Assembly (NCBI RefSeq): GCF_014635885.1
Contig: NZ_BMDR01000007.1
Span: forward strand, 1-64,000
DNA length: 64,000 nt
From: Acinetobacter vivianii
GTDB taxonomy: Bacteria > Pseudomonadota > Gammaproteobacteria > Pseudomonadales > Moraxellaceae
Direction of reading: 5' to 3'
Below, one piece after another: positions 56,760 to 64,000 of this stretch; position 1 is the first letter of the stretch, and each line of letters starts with the position of its first letter. Position numbers and translations under genes: made by a program. Under the pieces are notes generated by a model. That model was not told where the DNA came from and searched no databases. It saw only the letters and a program-made list of their open reading frames with translations.

Positions 56760-57800
56760 ATGGACTACTGGCTGACAGTTCGTGATCCATCCAGTGTTAA
56801 TTTACTGGTTAAATTTGGAGAAGAGCGTGGAGTTCAATCTGAAGTATTACTTCGCAAAACTGGACTTGCTCATGAGCATCTAGTTGATCCTAATGTCGAG
56901 ATTCAGGCTGAGCAAGAATTACTTGTGATCAATAACTTGATCAAGGCATTAAAAAATCCTCCTCTTCTTGGTCTGGAAGTTGGTCTTCGTTACGGCTTTA
57001 CCACATATGGTGTTTGGGGGCTTGCACTAATGAGTAGTGCAACTGTCGGAGATGCACTTTCCTTAGCGCTGCGATTTCAGAAACTAACCTCCGCATTTAC
57101 CAAGGTCGACATTCATCAGACTGAGCAATACATTGTCGCAAATTTCCAACCACCGCCTGTGGATGAACCAGTTCGATCCTTTCTAGCTCATCGTGATTTG
57201 GCAGGTACAGTTCGCCTAATTTCGGAAGTAGCAGGTGCGACCTGTGTACTAAGTTTGGTCGAACTTACTATTCCACGTTCAACGGTTGATCCAATATGTG
57301 ATGAGTTTATGAATTGGGCACATTGTCCTGTGAAGTTAGGTGCAGAGGGGAATACTCTGATGCTAAATGCTCACGACCTTAATTTGCGTCTTCCAAATGC
57401 AAATCCCTTAGCAGCCTCTTTAGGGGAGCAGATGTGTGCGGCACTGCAAGAGCGCCGAAGAGTTCGTTATGGCATAGTCGAATTGGTGCGTTCCCAATTA
57501 CTCCTTCCAACTGGAAATCTTGTACCAGATTTACCGCATCTGGCGAAATTACTGTATACCTCTGAACGCACACTCAAGCGTCGTCTCCAAGCAGAAGGAA
57601 CATCTTTCCGTAAAATATTTGCTTCGGTACAACAACAACTCGCCTGCGAACTTTTACAGGATAGCGAGCTATCAATCAATGAAATCGCAGTACGGACTGG
57701 GTATAGTGATGACTCAGCATTTTCTCAAGCTTTCAAACGTTGGAAGGGCATAACTCCAGGTCAGTGGCGTAGGCATGTTGAACAAGATAAGGATAGATGA
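56760..57800 (+). CDS. AraC-family transcriptional regulator
   Basis: The 346-residue protein has an N-terminal ligand-binding half of the arabinose-binding-like type (LLRKTGLAHEHLVDPN and GLEVGLRYGFTTYG) and a C-terminal AraC DNA-binding domain with two helix-turn-helix units: LAKLLYTSERTLKRRLQAEGTSF and SINEIAVRTGYSDDSAFSQAF. The related group includes OruR and ArgR-like activators. It is divergent from the EthD-hydrolase pair and probably controls it. Confidence 0.9.
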   Translation: MDYWLTVRDPSSVNLLVKFGEERGVQSEVLLRKTGLAHEHLVDPNVEIQAEQELLVINNLIKALKNPPLLGLEVGLRYGFTTYGVWGLALMSSATVGDALSLALRFQKLTSAFTKVDIHQTEQYIVANFQPPPVDEPVRSFLAHRDLAGTVRLISEVAGATCVLSLVELTIPRSTVDPICDEFMNWAHCPVKLGAEGNTLMLNAHDLNLRLPNANPLAASLGEQMCAALQERRRVRYGIVELVRSQLLLPTGNLVPDLPHLAKLLYTSERTLKRRLQAEGTSFRKIFASVQQQLACELLQDSELSINEIAVRTGYSDDSAFSQAFKRWKGITPGQWRRHVEQDKDR

Positions 57801-58036
57801 AAGGGATATTTCTGCTGATATAGAGTGTAGCTACTCTCTATTGAAGTAAGTAAAGCAGAAGGTTTATCAGAAAGTTTTAGATCTTGTAGCAAGACAGGGC
57901 TATAGTTTACCCACAAAAAACTGTAAATACTTGGTTTCTATATTGTGGCTTGCAAAGAGAAATCACGAAAGATATTGCTATATTAATAAGTAAGGTGCAT
58001 GAGGGTTTATGATTTAAATATAAAGAAATTATAGAG

Positions 58037-58207
58037 ATGCTTGATAATACTGTTTACTCAAGCGAGCTTCTATTAAGCAATATTATCCAAGTGATTCTAA
58101 ATTTAGATGATGAAGTTGGTAAGTTAGTTTTCGATGGTTTAAAGGCTTCTTTTGCTATAGATTCTAAAGAGTATCAATATTTAGCAAATTTTGATTTGAT
58201 TCACTGA
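58037..58207 (+). pseudogene. Short ORF, probable remnant of a longer gene
   Basis: ATG 58037 opens a 56-residue ORF with protein-like composition (LLLSNIIQVILNLDDEVGKL, then DGLKASFAIDSKEYQYL). The same frame continues upstream as EITKDIAILISKVHEGL, then a TGA, then FKYKEIIE, so a longer gene may have decayed. GAG is the only Shine-Dalgarno trace. I do not recognise the family. The rest of the gap 57801-58327 shows no gene. Confidence 0.4.
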
Positions 58208-58209
58208 TA

Positions 58210-58238
58210 AAAAATAGAGCCATTAGGCTCTATTTTTT
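58210..58238. terminator. Bidirectional terminator
   Basis: AAAAATAGAGCC pairs with GGCTCTATTTTT around a four-base loop, with A and T runs on both sides. It stands between the remnant ORF and nrdB. Confidence 0.9.
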
Positions 58239-58327
58239 AATTAATGTAGTTGATGGGATTTGTAACAATCTCGAAATATGTGTCAAAAATCTCACATCAA
58301 CTGTCATTCAGCGGTTGTTAATCAAAC

Positions 58328-59611
58328 TTACCAGCTTAACGCACCACCAGTTTGGTAATCCGTTACACGCGTTTCAAAGAAGTTCTTCTCTTTACGCAAG
58401 TCCATCATCTCAGACATCCAGCCAAACGGGTTAGTTACACCAGCAAACTGCTCTGGTAAACCAAGTTGCGCTAAACGACGGTTACAGATGAACTTCAAGT
58501 ATTCTTCCATCATGCTTGCGTTCATACCCAATACACCACGTGGCATGGTGTCACGCGCATATTCGATCTCAAGCATAGTGCCTTCAAGAATCATTTGAAT
58601 CACTTCTTCTTGGAACTCAGCAGTCCACAAGTGCGGGTTCTCGATCTTGATCTGGTTGATCATGTCGATACCGAAGTTCAAGTGCATAGACTCATCACGC
58701 AAGATGTATTGGAACTGCTCAGCAACACCATTCATCTTGTTACGACGACCCATACTCAAGATTTGAGTAAAGCCACAGTAGAAGAAGATCCCTTCAAGAA
58801 CACAGTAGAATGCGATCAAGTTACGAAGTAAACGTTGGTCGTTTTCAGGTGTGCCTGTGTTGAAAGTAGGATCACTTAAAGATTGAGTGTACTTCAAGCC
58901 CCATGATGCTTTACGCGCAACACTTGGAATCTCGCGGTACATGTTGAAGACTTCGCCTTCGTCCATACCCAAAGATTCGATACAGTATTGGTAAGCATGT
59001 GTGTGAATCGCTTCTTCAAATGCTTGACGCAAGATGTACTGACGACATTCTGGGTTGGTAATGTGACGGTAAATCGCCAATACCAAGTTGTTTGCAACCA
59101 ATGAATCGGCAGTCGAGAAGAAACCTAAAGAACGCATGATAATGGTACGCTCATCTTCGGTTAAGCCATTTTCAGACTTCCAAAGTGCGATATCGTGGTT
59201 CATGTTGACTTCTTGTGGCATCCAGTGGTTTGCGCACCCGTCGAGGTACTTCTGCCAAGCCCACTCGTATTTGAATGGAACAAGCTGGTTCAAGTCTGCA
59301 CGACAGTTGATCATGGCTTTATCATCAACCTGAACGCGCTGAGCGCCCATTTCAAGTTCTTCTAAACCCGGTGCAACGTCTAGGTGTTCTAGGGCTGCAG
59401 ATGCTCGAGCCAGCGAATCGGCTGAATCTGTTGATCGCACGGTACTGGTTCCAGCGGATTGTGGAGCTGCCACGCGCGGCGATGATTGCTCTGAATCAGA
59501 TACCACTTGCGTATTAACCGTTTTTTGCGTGTCGATGGGCGCAGACTTGTGTTCAGGTGCAGTCGGTTTTTGCGAATCATCTTCAAAATCGTCCCAACTA
59601 AGGATAGACAT
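58328..59611 (-). CDS. nrdB: Ribonucleoside-diphosphate reductase class Ia beta subunit
   Basis: NrdB carries the diferric tyrosyl radical for NrdA. The 427-residue protein has metal ligands in [14 protein letters not shown] (with the radical tyrosine in this segment or nearby), VLEGIFFY and [10 protein letters not shown]. The first 95 residues form a Ser/Pro/Thr-rich extension that is not in E. coli but is known in pseudomonad-type NrdB. The C-terminal tail [12 protein letters not shown] is the NrdA-docking end. It is separated from nrdA by 344 bases. Confidence 0.95.
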   Translation of the reverse strand: MSILSWDDFEDDSQKPTAPEHKSAPIDTQKTVNTQVVSDSEQSSPRVAAPQSAGTSTVRSTDSADSLARASAALEHLDVAPGLEELEMGAQRVQVDDKAMINCRADLNQLVPFKYEWAWQKYLDGCANHWMPQEVNMNHDIALWKSENGLTEDERTIIMRSLGFFSTADSLVANNLVLAIYRHITNPECRQYILRQAFEEAIHTHAYQYCIESLGMDEGEVFNMYREIPSVARKASWGLKYTQSLSDPTFNTGTPENDQRLLRNLIAFYCVLEGIFFYCGFTQILSMGRRNKMNGVAEQFQYILRDESMHLNFGIDMINQIKIENPHLWTAEFQEEVIQMILEGTMLEIEYARDTMPRGVLGMNASMMEEYLKFICNRRLAQLGLPEQFAGVTNPFGWMSEMMDLRKEKNFFETRVTDYQTGGALSW

Positions 59612-59754
59612 ATCAATTCTCTCTTCGTTGCTTTATATCTTTTATGAAGACATCTCAATCAAGAAGATGTCCTTACTATACGCTCAATTTGTGTAAGCAA
59701 AATTAAGTTTTATTGATTGATTTTTTATAAGTGACCAGTGGGCACTGACAATCC

Positions 59755-59886
59755 CTAAGACTTATTTTGATTACGCTGTTGTCTACGTATTTTAAAAAAC
59801 GCGTAAACGAGGGGGATATAAAACACTAGAAAGGCACAAATCAGAACAATCACACCAAATTGATAATTATGACTGAGATGGAACAT
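59755..59886 (-). CDS. Small membrane protein between nrdA and nrdB (43 aa)
   Basis: A 43-residue ORF starts at ATG 59886 with TAGAGGC nine bases before it, a fair Shine-Dalgarno. The protein begins MFHLSHNYQF, has one strongly hydrophobic segment (GVIVLICAFLVFYIPLVYAF) and a basic tail (FKIRRQQRNQNKS), a typical inner-membrane anchor with positive cytoplasmic end. It lies in the 344-base gap between nrdA and nrdB, read in the same direction. I do not recognise it. It would be missed by length cut-offs. Confidence 0.5.
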   Translation of the reverse strand: MFHLSHNYQFGVIVLICAFLVFYIPLVYAFFKIRRQQRNQNKS

Positions 59887-59955
59887 GATCTATGCCTCTA
59901 TAGATTTAAATCTTGCAAGGCCCTTCCAGAGTGAGAAGGGCGTATGCGGATTTAA

Positions 59956-62796
59956 TTACTGACAAGCTTCACAGTCTGGATTGTCGATTGAACAAGCCAT
60001 TGGTACTGGTGCTGCTGTCGTAAAACCATCTTCTTCAACTGGAGTTTCTGGTTTTTTCTCTGCAACCGCCGCAGGTGCTGCTGCAACAACAGGCGCTTCA
60101 ACCGATGCTGGTTTTACTGCATTGAGTGCACCCGTATTAATGGTTGATTTCTCAGCAGAGGTCGCACCTAAAGCTCGGAGGTAATATGTGGTTTTAAGAC
60201 CACGTAACCATGCCATCTTATAAGTGATGTCAAGTTTCTTACCGTTCGCGCCAGCGATATAAAGGTTCAATGACTGTGCTTGGTCGATCCATTTTTGACG
60301 ACGTGATGCAGCATCTACGATCCAGCGCGTATCAACTTCAAACGCTGTTGCGAAGATTGCTTTTAATTCGTCAGGAATACGTGCAATCTTTTGAACCGAA
60401 CCTTCAAAGTGTTTCAGGTCGTTTACCATCACTGTATCCCAAAGACCACGTTCTTTTAATGCACGAACAAGGTAAGGGTTGATCACAGTGAATTCACCAG
60501 ACAGGTTAGATTTCACATACAAGTTCTGGAATGTCGGCTCAATTGATTGAGACACGCCACAAATGTTTGAAATAGTTGCTGTTGGTGCAATCGCCATTAC
60601 ATTCGAGTTACGCATACCGTCTTTTTGAACTTTGGCACGTAAAGTGTCCCAGTCTAAACGTTGAGTGCGATCTACTTCGAACATGCGTTCTGGACGTGAT
60701 TTTGCAACGATTTCTAAAGAGTCGATTGGTAGGATGCCTTGATCCCACAATGAACCTTTGAATGTCGAGTAAGCGCCACGTTCGATTGCAAGATTGCTTG
60801 ATGTTTCGATTGCGTAGTAGCTGATCACTTCCATCGATTCATCAGCAAAATCAACTGCTGCGTCAGAACCGTAAGCAAGATTCATTTCATATAATGCATC
60901 TTGGAAGCCCATGATACCCATACCCACAGGGCGGTGTTTCATGTTTGAGTTTTTCGCTTGTGGAACAGCGTAGTAGTTGATGTCGATTACGTTATCGAGC
61001 ATGCGTACCGCAGTTTTTACTGTACGAGCAAGCTTCTCACGGTCTAACACACCACCTTGAACGTGTTGTACAAGGTTGATCGAACCTAAGTTACATACCG
61101 CGATTTCGTCTTGGTTGGTATTTAAGGTGATTTCTGTACACAAGTTCGATGAGTGAACCACGCCCACGTGTTGTTGTGGTGAACGTAAGTTACATACATC
61201 TTTGAACGTGATCCACGGATGACCTGTTTCGAATAACATCGAAAGCATTTTGCGCCATAAGTCTTTCGCACGTACTTTCTTGTGTAGCATGTTTTGTTCT
61301 TTTGCTACAGCTTCGTAGTGTGCATAACGCTCAGCAAATTCAGCACCTGTTAAGTCATGCAGGTCTGGTGTTTCAGAAGGGGTGAACAGCGTCCATTCCG
61401 CATCTTCAAATACACGTTGCATGAATAGATCAGGAACCCAGTTTGCAGTGTTCATGTCATGGGTACGACGGCGGTCATCACCTGTGTTTTTACGTAGCTC
61501 TAGGAATTCTTCAACATCCAAGTGCCAAGTTTCGAGGTACGCACAGACTGCACCTTTACGCTTACCACCCTGGTTAACCGCAACCGCTGTATCATTCGCA
61601 ACTTTAAGGAATGGTACAACACCTTGTGATTTACCGTTGGTGCCTTTGATATAAGAGTTCAATGCACGTACAGGTGTCCAGTCATTACCTAAACCGCCCG
61701 CCCATTTTGACAGCATTGCGTTGTCACGCATTGCGCCGTAAATGTCATACAGGTCATCACCAATTGTGGTTAAGTAACAGCTTGATAACTGTGGACGTAA
61801 CGTACCTGAGTTAAACAGGGTTGGTGTAGATGCCATGTAATCGAAGCTAGACAATAAGTCATAGAATTCGATTGCGCGGTCTTCTTTATGTTCTTCGTTG
61901 AGTGCAAGACCCATTGATACACGCATAAAGAATAATTGTGGTAATTCGAAACGTACACCATTCGAGTGAATGAAGTAACGGTCAAATAAAGTTTGTAGAC
62001 CTAAATAGGTAAACTGGTTTGAGCGCTCTGGCTTGATTGCAGCTGCCAATTTTTCAAGGTCAAAGTCAAGCAGGTCAGCAGAAAGAAGATCAAGCTCAAT
62101 ACCTTTCTTCAAGAAGGTTTCTAAAGCATTGCCTTCAGGTGTATCTGAAGGTAGACCTAAGAATTCAAGACCTGTGCTCACCAATTCATTTGATAATAAA
62201 CGTGCAGTCACATAAGTATAGTTTGGCTCTTGTTCGATACGCGTACGGGTCGCCATCATCATGGTCGTCGCGATATCGCTTTCTTTTACGCCGTTATATA
62301 AGTTTTTAACAGTCTCATCAACGATCGCTTGAACATCAATACCTTCCAAACCTTCGCTTGCCGTCTGGATGGTTGCAGTCAACGCATCAAGATCTAATGG
62401 CTGGAGCTGGCCATTGCTGTCGGTGATCTGAAGAGTAGGGTGATGGTTCGCACCAGTTTGCTGACGGGCACTTGCGCGTTGGTCACGATAGATCACATAC
62501 GCACGGGCAACTTTTTGCTCGCCAGTACGCATCAGGGCCAATTCAACCTGATCCTGAATTTCTTCGATATGGATCGTGCCACCAGAAGGTAGGCGACGGT
62601 TAAATGTATTCATAACCATTTCTGTAAGTTGGGTGATGCGGTCATGGATACGACTAGAGTCAGTACCTTGTTGACCTTCAACAGCTAGAAATGCTTTCCC
62701 AATCGCAACAGAAATTTTCTCGGCATTAAATGGCGCAATCTCACCGGTGCGCTTAATGACCTGAAGTTGGCCAGGAGTAGAAGTGATGATGCTCAT
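59956..62796 (-). CDS. nrdA: Ribonucleoside-diphosphate reductase class Ia alpha subunit
   Basis: NrdA reduces NDPs to dNDPs. The 946-residue protein has two N-terminal ATP-cone domains (first VIKRTGEIAPFNAEKISVAI, second near residue 120-210), as known for the pseudomonad type, and the catalytic core: SSNLCTEITLNTN and CNLGSINLVQH hold the active-site N, C, E and second cysteine. The C-terminus ends in CSIDNPDCEACQ with the CxxC redox pair. It lacks an adjacent regulator gene; NrdR-like boxes lie upstream. Confidence 0.96.
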   Translation of the reverse strand: MSIITSTPGQLQVIKRTGEIAPFNAEKISVAIGKAFLAVEGQQGTDSSRIHDRITQLTEMVMNTFNRRLPSGGTIHIEEIQDQVELALMRTGEQKVARAYVIYRDQRASARQQTGANHHPTLQITDSNGQLQPLDLDALTATIQTASEGLEGIDVQAIVDETVKNLYNGVKESDIATTMMMATRTRIEQEPNYTYVTARLLSNELVSTGLEFLGLPSDTPEGNALETFLKKGIELDLLSADLLDFDLEKLAAAIKPERSNQFTYLGLQTLFDRYFIHSNGVRFELPQLFFMRVSMGLALNEEHKEDRAIEFYDLLSSFDYMASTPTLFNSGTLRPQLSSCYLTTIGDDLYDIYGAMRDNAMLSKWAGGLGNDWTPVRALNSYIKGTNGKSQGVVPFLKVANDTAVAVNQGGKRKGAVCAYLETWHLDVEEFLELRKNTGDDRRRTHDMNTANWVPDLFMQRVFEDAEWTLFTPSETPDLHDLTGAEFAERYAHYEAVAKEQNMLHKKVRAKDLWRKMLSMLFETGHPWITFKDVCNLRSPQQHVGVVHSSNLCTEITLNTNQDEIAVCNLGSINLVQHVQGGVLDREKLARTVKTAVRMLDNVIDINYYAVPQAKNSNMKHRPVGMGIMGFQDALYEMNLAYGSDAAVDFADESMEVISYYAIETSSNLAIERGAYSTFKGSLWDQGILPIDSLEIVAKSRPERMFEVDRTQRLDWDTLRAKVQKDGMRNSNVMAIAPTATISNICGVSQSIEPTFQNLYVKSNLSGEFTVINPYLVRALKERGLWDTVMVNDLKHFEGSVQKIARIPDELKAIFATAFEVDTRWIVDAASRRQKWIDQAQSLNLYIAGANGKKLDITYKMAWLRGLKTTYYLRALGATSAEKSTINTGALNAVKPASVEAPVVAAAPAAVAEKKPETPVEEDGFTTAAPVPMACSIDNPDCEACQ

Positions 62797-62882
62797 GTCA
62801 GCATAGCTCCATTATCATCTATTTTTATGTTCATTGACCGTTTGAATCGAGCAAAAAGCATGCCACGATGTTTGAGGGATAA

Positions 62883-62930
62883 ACACAATACTTAGTGGTT
62901 AAAGTTTATTTTCAACACAAGATACGGGAT
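62883..62930 (-). promoter_or_regulatory. Candidate NrdR boxes upstream of nrdA
   Basis: ACACAATACTTAGTGG (62883-62898) is close to the NrdR consensus ACACWATATATWGTGT. A weaker copy, ACACAAGATACGGGAT, starts at 62915, which is 32 bases on, the usual spacing of three turns. NrdR represses ribonucleotide reductase genes. The second box is weak. Confidence 0.55.
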
Positions 62931-63032
62931 TTTTAGTACTAGATCAATCCTTGACATTTTACTAATTTTTTTTTCATGTCTTAACTGCTGAATTCACAGG
63001 GACATAGCATAACAAAGCCATTAAAAAAGGCT

Positions 63033-63053
63033 TATAGATAACTCTGTGGATAA
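63033..63053 (-). promoter_or_regulatory. DnaA-box pair upstream of nrdA
   Basis: TGTGGATAA at 63045-63053 is a perfect DnaA box (TTATCCACA on the minus strand), and TATAGATAA at 63033-63041 is 12 bases away, the same spacing as in the array at 26.9 kb. DnaA is known to act on the E. coli nrdAB promoter; its role here is inferred. Confidence 0.55.
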
Positions 63054-63247
63054 GTCAAAAAACAGACACTTAAATTGTTATAGGCGAAGAAAGAAACAAA
63101 TTGTTTAACATTGGCACAAAATCTATACTAAACATCCATCCTGAAGAAAAAACGCTTACAATTCTGAAAAATATATTAAAATTCATAATTTTAATAAAAA
63201 GATAACAAAACAGGGTAAGCGTGTATCAGTTTGGTGAACGGCTACTT

Positions 63248-63262
63248 GTTTACAATGTAAAC
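63248..63262. promoter_or_regulatory. Inverted repeat upstream of bfmR
   Basis: GTTTACAATGTAAAC is a near-perfect palindrome (arms GTTTACA and TGTAAAC) 79 bases before bfmR. It may be an operator, possibly for autoregulation by BfmR. The gap 62797-63340 shows no ORF besides the sites listed here. Confidence 0.45.
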
Positions 63263-63340
63263 GTGTGTATATTGCAATTCATAAACCAATGTATCTGTCA
63301 GATTTCATAGACAGATTCACTCAGATTTTAGGGGCAACAA

Positions 63341-64000
63341 ATGAGCCAAGAAGAAAAGTTACCGAAGATTTTGATTGTTGAAGATGACGAGCGTTTAGCG
63401 CGTTTAACACAAGAGTATTTGATTCGTAACGGTTTAGAAGTTGGTGTTGAAACTGATGGTAATCGTGCCATTCGTCGTATTATCAGCGAGCAGCCAGATT
63501 TAGTGGTTCTCGATGTGATGTTACCTGGTGCAGATGGCTTAACCGTTTGTCGTGAAGTTCGTCCGCATTATCATCAACCCATCTTGATGTTAACTGCTCG
63601 TACTGAAGATATGGATCAGGTACTGGGTCTGGAAATGGGCGCAGATGACTATGTTGCCAAGCCTGTTCAGCCACGCGTACTGTTAGCGCGTATTCGTGCC
63701 TTATTACGTCGTACCGATAAAACGGTTGAAGACGAAGTTGCACAACGTATCGAGTTTGATGATCTTGTGATTGATAACGGTGGTCGTTCGGTGACTTTAA
63801 ATGGTGATCTGGTTGATTTCACCAGCGCTGAATATGACTTGTTATGGTTACTTGCCTCAAATGCGGGCCGTATCTTGTCTCGTGAAGATATCTTCGAGCG
63901 TTTACGCGGTATCGAATATGACGGTCAAGACCGTTCAATTGACGTACGTATCTCGCGTATCCGTCCAAAAATCGGTGATGACCCAGAAAATCCAAAACGT
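63341..64000 (+). CDS. bfmR: Response regulator BfmR (partial, right edge)
   Basis: The first 220 residues of an OmpR-family response regulator are present and the gene runs off the window. The receiver domain has the acidic pair in KILIVEDDERLA, the phospho-acceptor aspartate in VVLDVMLPGADG near residue 58, and the switch/lysine region MLTA and YVAKP. The C-terminal winged-helix half includes FTSAEYDLLWLLASN and RISRIRPKIG. The sequence matches Acinetobacter BfmR, of the BfmRS system that controls biofilm and envelope genes; about 18 residues are missing. AGGGG precedes the ATG. Confidence 0.95.
   Translation, partial: MSQEEKLPKILIVEDDERLARLTQEYLIRNGLEVGVETDGNRAIRRIISEQPDLVVLDVMLPGADGLTVCREVRPHYHQPILMLTARTEDMDQVLGLEMGADDYVAKPVQPRVLLARIRALLRRTDKTVEDEVAQRIEFDDLVIDNGGRSVTLNGDLVDFTSAEYDLLWLLASNAGRILSREDIFERLRGIEYDGQDRSIDVRISRIRPKIGDDPENPKR

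Noticed and set aside
59890..59950. Hairpin after nrdA as an intrinsic terminator
   Set aside because: GCCCTTC-type arms form a hairpin, but no T run follows on the minus strand, so read-through towards nrdB remains likely.

Overview
The window looks like chromosomal DNA of an Acinetobacter species. Evidence: AT-rich genes with short intergenic gaps; BfmR, RpoN, HisD, UppP and NrdA/NrdB proteins that read as Acinetobacter/Moraxellaceae types; the betA-betB-betI / betT1-betT2 arrangement; and a six-gene cluster matching the Acinetobacter fil cluster. All names come from reading the translations, without a database search.

Layout. 1-110: 3' end of a 5S rRNA and its terminator, so an rRNA operon ends here. 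0.2-10.1 kb: a housekeeping block with a pilin-G-like membrane protein, rpoN-hpf, ibaG-murA-hisG, a DUF4272 protein, hisD, hisC and, reversed, pabB. A large hairpin covers the hisD ribosome-binding region. 10.6-18.9 kb: filA-F, a surface/secretion cluster (secreted substrate, C39 peptidase, outer-membrane barrels, lipoprotein) resembling the parts list of Pseudomonas Fap amyloid export. 18.9-26.9 kb: two Nudix hydrolases, gamma-carbonic-anhydrase-like protein, tsaB-uppP-rsmJ, a membrane C13-type peptidase, fghA, a DUF2218 protein and rpe. Rpe is followed by six tandem 12-mers that look like DnaA boxes. 27.2-30.6 kb: copper-resistance operon (His/Cys-rich leader protein, copA, copB). 30.6-36.2 kb: gdx under a clear guanidine-II riboswitch, ogt, argJ, nadA, a Pro-Arg-His-Pro tRNA operon and a NERD protein. 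36.4-48.4 kb: a GMC oxidoreductase, a zinc-type alcohol dehydrogenase, a porin-like protein and the choline-glycine betaine system, divergent around a perfect 40-bp palindrome. 48.4-52.7 kb: a membrane protein, an MFS exporter, mqo and a GNAT enzyme.

52.8-58.3 kb is the most accessory part: a BNR-type gene broken by a one-base frameshift in a T6 run, a repeat-rich AT stretch, an alpha/beta hydrolase plus EthD-domain pair divergent from an AraC-type regulator with paired direct-repeat sites, and a degenerate coding remnant. 58.3-62.8 kb holds nrdB, an unannotated-looking 43-aa membrane ORF, and nrdA, with NrdR-like and DnaA-like boxes upstream. The window ends inside bfmR.

The strongest points for follow-up are the 12-bp DnaA-box-like array, the hisD leader hairpin, the Fap-like reading of the fil operon, the small ORFs at 23.3 and 59.8 kb, and the AraC/EthD/hydrolase cluster.
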